Source: Thermococcus indicus (lineage in GTDB: Archaea > Methanobacteriota_B > Thermococci > Thermococcales > Thermococcaceae). Taken from it: DNA of 64,000 bases. This document shows, one piece after another, positions 48,437 through 57,423 of this stretch. The stretch spans positions 310,001 to 374,000 of the forward strand of contig NZ_CP040846.1 in assembly GCF_006274605.1 (NCBI RefSeq), given 5' to 3'. Numbering within the stretch: position 1 is the first letter of the stretch; every line of letters starts with the position of its first letter. Below the pieces are notes generated by a model. That model searched no databases. It worked only from the letters and a program-made list of their open reading frames with translations, and was not told the origin of the DNA. The position numbers were made by a program, and so were the translations under genes.

Positions 48437-49804
48437 ATGTGCGACGTTGAAAGGTTAATATCCACCGGTGAGAACGAAGAGATTGAATTCAAGGAAAACT
48501 TTGACTTTAACGGGATATTGGAAACGGCGGTTGCTTTTGCTAATAAAAGGGGTGGCGTGATATTAGTCGGAGTCAGGAACAATGGGGCCGTCGTTGGGGT
48601 TCAAATAGGCAGGGAAACACTGAGGGACTGGGCCAACAGAATTTCCCAAAATACCGATCCGCCGGTGATACCTGAGCTTGAGGTTGAAGAGGTTAATGGC
48701 AAAAAAGTCCTCTGCATAAAGATTGATGAATATCCAGTAAAGCCGGTCATGTTTAGAGGCAGGGCCTATCTAAGGGCCGGCAGTTCAAACAAAAGGTTGA
48801 ATGCCAGAGAAATAGCAGAGCTTTACTATAGAAGTATAAGGCACAGCTGGGATTATATAACGGTCAATGCGGGTTTGGATGAGGTTGATTTCGGAGTGGT
48901 CGGGAAATTTGTTGAGGCCGCAAAAAGCAGGGGCAGGCTTAATGTTCCTGATGGGGAAGATTTAGAGACAGTTCTGGAAAAACTTGAGCTTGTTCGCGAC
49001 GGGGAACCAACAAGGGCCCTGATTCTCCTTTTTGGAAATGATCCCCAGAAATACTTCCCACATGCCGTTGTGAGGATCGCCAGATTCAGGGGAAGCGAGA
49101 TTGAAGATGATATAACAATCGATGGAAACCTCGTTAATCAGGTGGATGAAGCTTTGAAGTTCATAAGGAAGCACATAAACGTCAGGTTCAGGATTGGGGG
49201 GAAAGCGCAGAGAGAAGAAGTCTGGGACTATCCTCCAGAAGCGCTGAGGGAAGCCGTGATTAATGCCGTTGCGCACCGGGACTATGCGGAGCCTGATGAG
49301 GTACAGATAAAAATACTCGACGACAGGATAATATTCTGGAATCCGGGTAAGCTGCCCTTTGAACTGAAGGTTGAAGACCTGTACAAACCCCACCCCTCAA
49401 AACCGAGGAACAAGCTTATTGCCAAGGTCTTCTACTACTCCGGCCACATTGAGAAGTGGGGCAGCGGCATAGGGAGGATTCTGAGGGCACTGGGGGAGTA
49501 TAACCTGCCGGAACCCAGGTTTGAGGAGGTTTTTGGAGGATTCCAGGTTACATTTTACAGGGACGTTTACACCGAGGATCACCTGAGGAACCTGGGGCTG
49601 AATGACAGACAGATTAGGGCAGTACTTTATGTGAAGGAGAAAGGCAGTATAACTAATAAAGAATATCAGGAGCTGTTTAAAGTTTCAAGACAAACAGCGA
49701 CAAGGGATCTTGGCAGTCTGGTTAAACTGGGAATTTTCGAGCGTGTTGAAAAAGGTAAGTATAAACTAAAGACTCAACATGAGTCAAATATGAGTCAACC
49801 ATGA
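48437..49804 (+). CDS. AlbA_2/Schlafen-type putative regulator (paralogue 2)
   Basis: 455 residues, ATG start with GGAGGAA. Same domain order as paralogue 1: AlbA_2 (EEIEFKENFDF...ANKRGGVILVGVRNNG), GHKL-like middle (LREAVINAVAHRDY, FWNPGKLPFEL, GHIEKWGSGIGR), winged helix (NKEYQELFKVSRQTATRDL). DNA around the winged helix (48065-48165 and 49590-49690) is far more alike than the rest, suggesting gene conversion. The last codons are made of ATGAGTCAA repeats (HESNMSQP). Confidence 0.85.
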   Translation: MCDVERLISTGENEEIEFKENFDFNGILETAVAFANKRGGVILVGVRNNGAVVGVQIGRETLRDWANRISQNTDPPVIPELEVEEVNGKKVLCIKIDEYPVKPVMFRGRAYLRAGSSNKRLNAREIAELYYRSIRHSWDYITVNAGLDEVDFGVVGKFVEAAKSRGRLNVPDGEDLETVLEKLELVRDGEPTRALILLFGNDPQKYFPHAVVRIARFRGSEIEDDITIDGNLVNQVDEALKFIRKHINVRFRIGGKAQREEVWDYPPEALREAVINAVAHRDYAEPDEVQIKILDDRIIFWNPGKLPFELKVEDLYKPHPSKPRNKLIAKVFYYSGHIEKWGSGIGRILRALGEYNLPEPRFEEVFGGFQVTFYRDVYTEDHLRNLGLNDRQIRAVLYVKEKGSITNKEYQELFKVSRQTATRDLGSLVKLGIFERVEKGKYKLKTQHESNMSQP

Positions 49805-49818
49805 GTCAAATGAGTCAA
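49779..49818 (+). repeat. Four ATGAGTCAA repeats at the gene junction
   Basis: Copies at 49779, 49790, 49801 and 49810, spaced 11, 11 and 9 bases, covering the end of the AlbA_2 gene and the space before the flippase RBS. Comparable but different short repeats precede R1 and R2. Confidence 0.85.
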
Positions 49819-49830
49819 AAGGTGACTCCC

Positions 49831-50169
49831 ATGAGCGAGGCAAGCCAGGCTTTACAGAAGATTGCCAGAGGGACGGGAATAGTTTTTGCCGGGACGGTTA
49901 TTTCGATGTTCTTCGGGTTCCTGAGCAGGGCGGTTATAGCGAGGTATTTTACGACTTCAGAGTACGGGGTGTTTAATTTAGCTTTGACCGTTCTGAGCAT
50001 CGCCCTCGTTATAGCCACGCTTGGCTTCCAGAACGCTCTACCCAGGGAGGTTGCCTTCTACAGGGAGAGGGAACCTTCAAGAGTCGGGGATTTGGTTTCA
50101 ACGGCTCTGGTGATTGTTGCGGTGAGCACTATGAAGAGTGATGTTCACAGAAACATGATGGGCACTTAA
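49831..50169 (+). pseudogene. Polysaccharide flippase (Wzx-like), 3' truncated; contains copy 3 (R3)
   Basis: From ATG 49831 (GGTGACTCCC upstream): MSEASQALQKIARGTGIVFA, then two membrane helices (VISMFFGFLSRAVIARYF, LTVLSIALVIATLGFQNALP), REVAFYREREPSRVGDL and a third helix. Homology ends near 50128 and the frame closes 13 residues later. About 100 of an expected 400-500 residues remain, so transport function is lost. Confidence 0.85.
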
Positions 50170-50242
50170 GCCCCTGCAGGAACTCCGAAGAGAATACCTT
50201 TTAAATGAAAAATACACAGTCAGAACGGTGCCATCGCGATAA
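50159..50242 (+). pseudogene. Possible 3' remnant of an unknown gene
   Basis: A 27-residue open stretch (WALKPLQELRREYLLNEKY, ending VRTVPSR) with good codon use and a TAA at 50240-50242, directly before the RBS of the next flippase. No start codon fits. It may be the C-terminus of the gene that replaced the flippase body. Low certainty. Confidence 0.3.
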
Positions 50243-50266
50243 AGGAGTTCAATTTGGGGAGAGGAT

Positions 50267-51484
50267 ATGACGGTGTTGCAGTTGATTAAAAATGAAATCA
50301 AGAACCTCAAGAGTCCCCTTTACAGGAATTCCTTGTATATAACGTTAGCCATGTTCACTACTGCCGTTACAGGTTTTGTGTTCTGGAATGTTGCCTCAAG
50401 GATTTATTCCCCTGCTGACGTTGGTGTGGCGTCTTCTTTGGTGTCAATTCTTAACCTTATCTTTGGAGTCTCAATGCTTGGTCTAAACACTGCGCTGATA
50501 AGATTCTATCCTGAGTACAGGGAGCGTGCCGTAGGAAGTGCCCTTGTTGTCTCGGCGAGTTTTGCCTTTATTGTTTCAGGAGCTTACGTTTTAATTGCCA
50601 GAAACTCTGAGGACTTCTCCGAGGTGTTCTCTTTAGAGTTCACGCTGGCCTTCATTGCATTCTCAGTTATAGGCACATCCTCCAATATTCTTGGAACTGC
50701 AGCGATAGCAATGAGAAAAGCGAAGCACAGATTCATTCAGAACCTTCTTTTTGGGTTTCGATTTGTTTTATTGTATTTTCTTGTTTCGCTTGGTGTGTCT
50801 GGTATAATTGGATCATTTGGTCTGGGTTTATTGTTAGCACTTATTTATGGAGTGATGGTTCTTAAAGATTACATCTCACTTTCAGTCGATAGGGAGTACC
50901 TGTCAAGTGCATTCAGATTCTCTCTTGGTAACTATATAGCGAACATCGCCAACATAGCTCCCAATTATTTGATGCCTTCAATTGTATTGACAATGCTCAG
51001 TAAGGAAGAGGCGGCATATTTTTTCATAGCTTTTACTATTGGGAATCTACTGCTCATAGTTCCCAACTCTATAAACATGTCCTTTTTTGTGGAGGGAAGC
51101 CATGGGCTGGCTAACATGAAAAGGGCACTGAAGAAGGCGATAATTTTTAGCTACGCCTATCTTGCAGCTATTTCCATTTTTATATGGTTTTTTGGCAGGT
51201 TTATTCTTGTCTTTTTCGGGTCTGAGTACGTGCGGGGACTCGATTTGTTAAGGATTGTAACGCTCTCTGGGTTCTTGGTTGTTGTGGTGAATTTCTATGT
51301 TACCATTCTGAACATCCAGAAAAGGGTCAGAGAGGTTGCAACGATATACATACTGAAGGCCATCCTTTTCCTTGGGCTGAGCTATTTGCTAGTACCGAGG
51401 TTTGGGATTGTTGGAGTGGGATGGGGGTGGTTAGGTGCGTATCTCTTAATATTCTCTGGAATACTCATTATTAATACCATATAA
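50267..51484 (+). CDS. Polysaccharide flippase (Wzx/MOP type)
   Basis: A 405-residue membrane protein with about twelve helices, starting LKSPLYRNSLYITLAMFTTAVTGFVFW, a typical oligosaccharide flippase N-terminus. It would move lipid-linked glycans across the membrane. It is on the plus strand and overlaps the convergent membrane protein by 14 bases. It is a different lineage from the truncated flippase at 49831. Confidence 0.88.
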   Translation: MTVLQLIKNEIKNLKSPLYRNSLYITLAMFTTAVTGFVFWNVASRIYSPADVGVASSLVSILNLIFGVSMLGLNTALIRFYPEYRERAVGSALVVSASFAFIVSGAYVLIARNSEDFSEVFSLEFTLAFIAFSVIGTSSNILGTAAIAMRKAKHRFIQNLLFGFRFVLLYFLVSLGVSGIIGSFGLGLLLALIYGVMVLKDYISLSVDREYLSSAFRFSLGNYIANIANIAPNYLMPSIVLTMLSKEEAAYFFIAFTIGNLLLIVPNSINMSFFVEGSHGLANMKRALKKAIIFSYAYLAAISIFIWFFGRFILVFFGSEYVRGLDLLRIVTLSGFLVVVVNFYVTILNIQKRVREVATIYILKAILFLGLSYLLVPRFGIVGVGWGWLGAYLLIFSGILIINTI

Positions 51485-53201
51485 TTACACTTTTTGTAGT
51501 GTATATCGTGTCTTTTGTTAAGTAACCTTCTTTGAGGACATTAGACACATCTCTTCCCAAGGGCATGTACTGTCTCTTTCCCCAGCGGGGACCTAGCTCA
51601 AAGAGTCTATCTTGGGTGAGGTCTTTTCTAAATACAAATAGATAACCATCGCTTTCAAACACTTCTGAGAGACTTTTTGGGAATTTAGCATTTATAACCC
51701 ATCCAATATCTCCATATTTTGGGGGATTAGATGGTAAACTATCTCTAAAAGTCCACATTAAGTTATTTAACTCGGCTATATAATCCCAGTCAGAGGCTAC
51801 TGCATAGTCTCCCATATTGTGTAATAGGAATAAACCAGCTTGAATCTCCGAGTCAAACCATCCGGTTCTTATTGAATATGTTTTTATGAGTGGATTGTCA
51901 TCATTAGAAATAGATGCAACAAACATCAGCCAAGAAAGCAAGAGCACTACTACTAAGACGATGATTCGTCTAAGTTTCTTTGGGCTCATCCAGATTTCAT
52001 GAAGTAAATAAGCCACAAAAAGGCTTCCAAGTATCTCGCCATAGTACCAGAATCTGTGTGCAATTTCTGGCCATATTAAAAATGTGAGCGATCCAAAGCC
52101 AACAAAAAATGCGCTACTAATTACAACGTTCGATTTAATCATGTCAAACTGTTTGAATCTTGTATTGAAATAGTACCACAAGAGTCCAATTCCAGAAATT
52201 CCAAAGTACACGAGCATTCCTAACCTAGAAAACAAAACAAACTTGAAAGGTACCATTAGTGATGATTCATATCCTTGTATGTTTAGACCTTGAACTAATC
52301 TCTCAGCTAAAATAATAAACACTGTCAAATAATGAAGTGAGATAAATCCCCACACTAAAATTGCAATAACCCATATAAACGCGTAATAGAATACCAAGCT
52401 TGATAGATGAATTTTATCTCGTAATAAAATCGCTAGAACAAGAATAAATGTCGCCTGAATTATCATAAACATGTAACTTACAGTATGCATGAAAGCTAAA
52501 CTTATAATAAATATCCCAACCAAAATTTTGAATTTGATTGAACCGCTTTTCTTTAGAAACATGTAAAAAATTAAGAGAACAATGACAATCCCAATTGAAT
52601 TTGGAAATATAGTTTTTCCTGTTTTGTCTAAAACGTTATCGGAAATTGCTAAGAATAAGATAGATACTAGAGCTACTTTGCCATTATTGAAGACATATTT
52701 TCCCAGTTTATATATGACTAATATTTCTATGATTAAGGTAGTCATCCCAACTGAAATATATGACGCCCATTTGTATGTTACATTTCCAATCAACATTAAA
52801 GTGCTTATCCATAAATGAAAATTTGGTATCCAGACATAGGGAGTTTTTATTTGTTCATATGTTGGGATATTATAATTTTTCAAAATTTGAGCAATCAAGG
52901 CTCCATGAGTCCAGGGGTCTCTCCCTAGCACTGTTTTATAAAGTGCCTGTTGGGTCAATGTAAAACTTATAGATATAAGAATTATCTCAACAAACACTAT
53001 TACTTTTTCTAGTTCATTATCGTTATTGATAGTGAGAATCTGATAGAATACAATAACTGCCATCAAAGAAAGAATGTAAAAGTAAAAATCAGGTCTAATG
53101 TATATATCGTGTCTGAAATAGTACATTGTGTTGGATATAAGAGACATTATAAAGAATAACATTGAAAAGAATATTGTTTGTCTATTTGTGTTCATCTTCA
53201 T
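51471..53201 (-). CDS. Large multi-pass membrane protein of the glycan locus
   Basis: About 576 residues from ATG 53201 (GAGGCGGGG upstream). Around twelve hydrophobic segments are followed by a soluble C-terminal part (residues 450-576). An extracellular loop with LGRDPWTHGALIAQILK resembles loops of GT-C glycosyltransferases and oligosaccharide polymerases, but I cannot assign a family. AT-rich compared with the chromosome, as are its neighbours. Last gene of the minus-strand operon. Confidence 0.75.
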   Translation of the reverse strand: MKMNTNRQTIFFSMLFFIMSLISNTMYYFRHDIYIRPDFYFYILSLMAVIVFYQILTINNDNELEKVIVFVEIILISISFTLTQQALYKTVLGRDPWTHGALIAQILKNYNIPTYEQIKTPYVWIPNFHLWISTLMLIGNVTYKWASYISVGMTTLIIEILVIYKLGKYVFNNGKVALVSILFLAISDNVLDKTGKTIFPNSIGIVIVLLIFYMFLKKSGSIKFKILVGIFIISLAFMHTVSYMFMIIQATFILVLAILLRDKIHLSSLVFYYAFIWVIAILVWGFISLHYLTVFIILAERLVQGLNIQGYESSLMVPFKFVLFSRLGMLVYFGISGIGLLWYYFNTRFKQFDMIKSNVVISSAFFVGFGSLTFLIWPEIAHRFWYYGEILGSLFVAYLLHEIWMSPKKLRRIIVLVVVLLLSWLMFVASISNDDNPLIKTYSIRTGWFDSEIQAGLFLLHNMGDYAVASDWDYIAELNNLMWTFRDSLPSNPPKYGDIGWVINAKFPKSLSEVFESDGYLFVFRKDLTQDRLFELGPRWGKRQYMPLGRDVSNVLKEGYLTKDTIYTTKSVIIWY

Positions 53202-53220
53202 GGAGACCCCGCCTCTGATA

Positions 53221-54528
53221 TTATCCGGTGGTAGATTTGAGTCTTCTGCTCGAGACAACTGCCTCCAAGAACTTTATAACTGACCGTTTAATTTCTGGAT
53301 TACTTAGTCCTTTAGGGTGTTCAAATTTCCAGTCAGTCACATTAAATATAGCTTTTTCTCCTCGTGTATACACTGCGATTCTGTACTTCTCCAAAGAGTT
53401 AACGTATTCCTGTTCTTCCCTATTTGTTGGTCTTATTCGTTCTGGGATACCATACGACTCTGCGAATACTGTTGGGGAATACAATATTGAATCATCTATT
53501 GTATCATTATGCACTGCCTGAATGACCAGGGGTTTTATTTTTGTTAGACTTATATAATCAGTATCTTCTTGTTCGTTAATGATAACTTTTCTATTCTCTG
53601 GATATTTTATTGCCAAAGGGACTCTTAGTAGTTCATCGTATAGATATGTCCCATGACCTATGATGCCATGTTCTCCGAGCATTTGACCATGGTCACTAGT
53701 AACTATAATAAGTGAGTCGTCAAATAATCCAAATTCCTCGAGAAGTTTCATGATTTCAATGAGTTTATCTTTTAAGTATTCCACTTGTTCTGGATATCTA
53801 CGTTGCCATCTCCTGGTAACTCTGTCTGATGGAACATGCCCTTTCCTGTTACTTTCTCGAAGTTTTGAGACATTTTCACCCTTGACGTATGGCTCATGGA
53901 CTTCGAGTAGGTTAATCATGACAAATAATGGAGTCTCCTGTGAGTTGACTGCTAACAAATCTTTTAAATGATGAACTGTGTTTATGGCACCTTTGTCTTT
54001 TGGCCATCTTAGTCGTTTTAAACTGTAACCTGCAAACACCTTAAAAAATAGTCGTGGATGCTTTTCTTTCAAAACAGCCTTGATTGTGGGGAGTATTTTC
54101 GTGTTAGTCTTGTAAATAATTTTTGAAAATTCCTCAACGTCTTTCTCATTTAAAATTCTAGGTATAGAAGTGTCAATAAATTTATTAAACCCCCTAAATC
54201 CAAAATATGGACTTACATAGATATTTGGACTTAAAAGAAAGCTTTTGTAGCCTTTATCTGAAAGGGTATTTACAAAACTAAACTCATGTTTCTCCAATTT
54301 TATTCTGATATCTTTCTTTTCTTTGGTCTCGTGAGCTCCGTGGAATGCAGGATATAATCCTGTAACCATAGAAGCATGAGAAGGAGTTGTCCATGGAGCG
54401 GTAGCTATGGTATTTTGATATGTTATAAATCCAAACCTACTCAATTCCTTGATTATTGGTGTCGCATAGTCCTCTCTGAGGGTATCCAACACTATCAAAA
54501 AGATATTTGGAGAATTTATATTGTTCAT
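53221..54528 (-). CDS. Sulfatase-superfamily (alkaline phosphatase fold) hydrolase or transferase
   Basis: About 435 residues from ATG 54528 behind a strong GGAGGTGA. IFLIVLDTLREDYATP holds the first metal Asp; TAPWTTPSHASMVTGLYP is the active-site block where Thr replaces the Cys/Ser of true formylglycine sulfatases; IIVTSDHGQMLGEHG is the second metal cluster. It may act on sulfate or phosphate esters of surface glycans. Overlaps the GT4 stop by four bases. Confidence 0.85.
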   Translation of the reverse strand: MNNINSPNIFLIVLDTLREDYATPIIKELSRFGFITYQNTIATAPWTTPSHASMVTGLYPAFHGAHETKEKKDIRIKLEKHEFSFVNTLSDKGYKSFLLSPNIYVSPYFGFRGFNKFIDTSIPRILNEKDVEEFSKIIYKTNTKILPTIKAVLKEKHPRLFFKVFAGYSLKRLRWPKDKGAINTVHHLKDLLAVNSQETPLFVMINLLEVHEPYVKGENVSKLRESNRKGHVPSDRVTRRWQRRYPEQVEYLKDKLIEIMKLLEEFGLFDDSLIIVTSDHGQMLGEHGIIGHGTYLYDELLRVPLAIKYPENRKVIINEQEDTDYISLTKIKPLVIQAVHNDTIDDSILYSPTVFAESYGIPERIRPTNREEQEYVNSLEKYRIAVYTRGEKAIFNVTDWKFEHPKGLSNPEIKRSVIKFLEAVVSSRRLKSTTG

Positions 54529-55691
54529 TGCAGAATCACCTCCTTGTATACTTCCAGCACTTTCTTCGCAATATTCTCCCATGTAAACTGCCTAGCATAT
54601 TTTCGTATTTTCTCTCTGTCCCACTCCTTCTCAAGAGCTATTAAAATTTTCTCTGCCAGACATTCTGGGTCTTTCGGTGGACAGAGTAGACCATAATCTT
54701 CGGAGGTTATTACTTCCTCACTACCCCCGTTTATCGTTGCTACTACGGGGATACCAACTGCCATTGCTTCTATCTGGACAATTCCAAAGCTCTCGCTCAA
54801 GCTCGGTAAAACAAACAGGTCAGCCGCATTCACCCACAAAGCTAACTGGTCATCTGGAACGAAGCCGAGAAGTTTCACGTGCTCCTGAAGGCCGAGCTTG
54901 TTTATCTGCTCTTGGAGCTTCTCTTTGAGTGGGCCACTACCCCCGATAAAACACACAATGTCATCCCTCTCTTTCACAACAATGGACATGGCATCAATGA
55001 GGTATCTATGCCCCTTGTATGGAAGGAGGCGAGCCAAATTAAATAAAATCTTTACATCTTGGGAAAGTCCAAGCTTTTTCCTTGCTTCACTTTTTGGAAT
55101 TGTCCTAATTCTATCCTGGTTATATCCATTTGGAATATGATAAACCTTTAAACTTGGACAAAACTCTTTTATAAGGGGAATATCTCGTTTGTTGACCCTA
55201 ATTAGGGCGTCAGTATTCTTCCATGTCCACTTTAGTGTCCTATCTTTTCTCTCAATCATTTTCCTCAATGTTATATGAGTGTGTTCCGTAATAACCACGG
55301 GAACACCAAATTCCTCCTTCAACCTAACGGCAACCGCACCAGAAGGCCAGGAGTAATGAGCATGAATCAAATCGAACTCAATGCCCTTCTTCTTGATGAA
55401 CTTCGAGACTGCCCTCGATTCTACCCATATCCACTCATCCTTAAGTTTAGAATACGCCAAGGGAAACAGGGGATTGTTATATTTCACAAAGTGAACATGA
55501 ATTTTGTGCCCGATAATATAATTTTGATAACTCGTTTTTCTTTTTAACTCAATCCCTCTTGGGAGAGGAACAACAACGTTTATCTCATCCACGAACTTCT
55601 GAATAGCCTTTAGTTGTTCCTTCACGAAGATGTTCGCTCCATATGAGTTATCCTCGTTTGGGAAATCATTGACTATTACCAGCAACTTCAT
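54525..55691 (-). CDS. GT4-family glycosyltransferase
   Basis: About 388 residues from ATG 55691 (GGAGGTGA upstream). GT-B fold: N-terminal EDNSYGANIFVKEQLKA, C-terminal FIGGSGPLKEKLQ and LSESFGIVQIEAMAVGIPVV with the E-x7-E motif. It transfers a sugar from an NDP- or lipid-activated donor at the inner membrane face. Its start overlaps the AsnB-like gene by 26 bases. Confidence 0.92.
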   Translation of the reverse strand: MKLLVIVNDFPNEDNSYGANIFVKEQLKAIQKFVDEINVVVPLPRGIELKRKTSYQNYIIGHKIHVHFVKYNNPLFPLAYSKLKDEWIWVESRAVSKFIKKKGIEFDLIHAHYSWPSGAVAVRLKEEFGVPVVITEHTHITLRKMIERKDRTLKWTWKNTDALIRVNKRDIPLIKEFCPSLKVYHIPNGYNQDRIRTIPKSEARKKLGLSQDVKILFNLARLLPYKGHRYLIDAMSIVVKERDDIVCFIGGSGPLKEKLQEQINKLGLQEHVKLLGFVPDDQLALWVNAADLFVLPSLSESFGIVQIEAMAVGIPVVATINGGSEEVITSEDYGLLCPPKDPECLAEKILIALEKEWDREKIRKYARQFTWENIAKKVLEVYKEVILQ

Positions 55692-57315
55692 TATCTTCAC
55701 CTCCAACTATGGAACACTTTGCCCTTTTTAGACACCATTCAGCCACAATACCGTGGAATTCAGAGAATGAATATTTTCTGTTTAACTCACGTAAGATTGG
55801 TGTAGCGACTACCTTCATGTTGTTCTCATCTGGCCACACAAAATCCCTTAGTGGCCGCTTAATTTGATATGGAAGGTGTAATTCAGCGAAATATCTTAAA
55901 TTCTTAAAAATTCCCTTTGCCTTGAATACTCTGCGGTAAAATTTTTCCCGTAGAGTGAAGGCTTTTTCATCCTGCTTTATTAAAACCCCCATTGGTTTGA
56001 AGATACGATTTTCAAGCACTTCATTATACAACACCCTAGTATATTTTAATTCTATAGGCAACCTTCTGAAAAACTCTACAAGCTCAATGTCCCATAGGGG
56101 GACAGCATGCTCGTATCCGAAGAACTCATAAGCCCTGTTTGAGTTTATTATAAATTTTGCCTGCCTCTCTACCATGTTCCAGTTATCATCCAGGGAGTAC
56201 ACCAAAACATCGTCTGGGTATCTGTTCAGATATTGCCAGAACTTGTCCCTTACGGAATTGGGAAGTTTTATGTGTTCGTTTAAGATATAGTGCATAGCTA
56301 AAGCTCTTTTCCACACATCCTCTCTGCTCTTTGGAAGGAGCAACTTTCTCAGATGAGAGCCACCTAAAAAGTCGCCACTATGCCCGGGGACAACAATTGC
56401 CTTGTTCGGGATAAGATCATTGTCAATCAAATGTCTAAACACAAAAAAGTCTTGGAGATGAATCGTTGAGACGTGATTAAACGCGAACTTGTAAAATTCA
56501 ATGAACCAATCTTCATAGGGATAACCTGAAGGAACTATTTCATCCGTTATCTCTACGTAAATCCACTCGCATCCAAGAACCCCTGCAACATCTTTGGCAG
56601 TATTAACCTCCGAGCTATCTCTCCTTCCGTAGGTGTAACAGATAACATCGTCGTAGCCTTTTTCTGTTAATAATGTGGCGATAACTCTCGAATCATAACC
56701 CCCGCTCAGGGGTATCACGATTGTTCTACCGTTAGCATAGTCAATAAGCCTGTCTATCACGCGGTTTAAAATTGTGTATAACTCCTGCGATAGTTTATCA
56801 ACTGGTTTAGTGGTTATTTCATGTCTTTTTACAGTATAGTCATAATAAAAATGCCCACTAATATCACCACTCTGAGAAAGATGAACTATCTCCCCAGCTT
56901 GAACTTGGTAAATTCCATCGAGTAGCGTGTATGGTCCTGTTACATACAGGCACCTAAGAAACTCAGCGCAAAAATCTGGATTAAATTTGGCGTTTAGCTT
57001 GTCCCTCAGATAAAAGGTGTCATCGGTGATTATTATGTCATCTCCTGCTTTTGCATAGAAAAGAGGGAACGTTCTTGTTATGTCCTCAATTAAATATATG
57101 TCTCCGTCTTTCTGTATCACAAGGGCAAAAATTCCCTGTAACTTGGGCATTATGCTATCAATGTTTTCAAAATCCTCAAGCTCCAAAAACATCTTTATCA
57201 ATTGTTTACCAGTATAAAGTTCTCCATTTAAAAATGCAAATCCTTTGGCATAGTTTCCCTCATACTCTTCCCATTTATATCCATAGTCGTTTTGAAGCTT
57301 TATCGAAATACCCAT
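55666..57315 (-). CDS. Asparagine-synthetase-like protein of the glycan locus
   Basis: 549 residues. The N-terminal domain resembles class II amidotransferases, but the protein starts MGIS, without the catalytic Cys2, so glutaminase activity should be missing. The synthetase domain has the PP-loop SGGYDS at 204-209. AsnB-like proteins in surface glycan loci are thought to amidate sugars or proteins. It sits directly after a GT4 stub. Confidence 0.85.
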   Translation of the reverse strand: MGISIKLQNDYGYKWEEYEGNYAKGFAFLNGELYTGKQLIKMFLELEDFENIDSIMPKLQGIFALVIQKDGDIYLIEDITRTFPLFYAKAGDDIIITDDTFYLRDKLNAKFNPDFCAEFLRCLYVTGPYTLLDGIYQVQAGEIVHLSQSGDISGHFYYDYTVKRHEITTKPVDKLSQELYTILNRVIDRLIDYANGRTIVIPLSGGYDSRVIATLLTEKGYDDVICYTYGRRDSSEVNTAKDVAGVLGCEWIYVEITDEIVPSGYPYEDWFIEFYKFAFNHVSTIHLQDFFVFRHLIDNDLIPNKAIVVPGHSGDFLGGSHLRKLLLPKSREDVWKRALAMHYILNEHIKLPNSVRDKFWQYLNRYPDDVLVYSLDDNWNMVERQAKFIINSNRAYEFFGYEHAVPLWDIELVEFFRRLPIELKYTRVLYNEVLENRIFKPMGVLIKQDEKAFTLREKFYRRVFKAKGIFKNLRYFAELHLPYQIKRPLRDFVWPDENNMKVVATPILRELNRKYSFSEFHGIVAEWCLKRAKCSIVGGEDNEVAGNSQ

Positions 57316-57423
57316 TTATACCCCCCCAGAGGCTCCGGATAACTCAATCTTTCGCGGAAGAAGCATTTCTGTAAAATCCTTGATAAAAAATCTATAGAAC
57401 GGGGCGATTGTTAGGATTTTCAT
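57316..57423 (-). pseudogene. 5' stub of a GT4 glycosyltransferase
   Basis: ATG at 57423 overlaps the galU stop (ATGA). MKILTIAPFYRFFIKDFTEM is a classic GT4 N-terminus; after about 25 residues the frame drifts and ends at TAA (57316). The following gene starts one base later. A normal operon gene was thus reduced to its first codons. Confidence 0.7.

Noticed and set aside
46760-49820. CRISPR array for the short repeats at the cassette borders
   Set aside because: Repeat units are only 9 bases, differ at each border and have no spacers of regular length; no cas genes are nearby.
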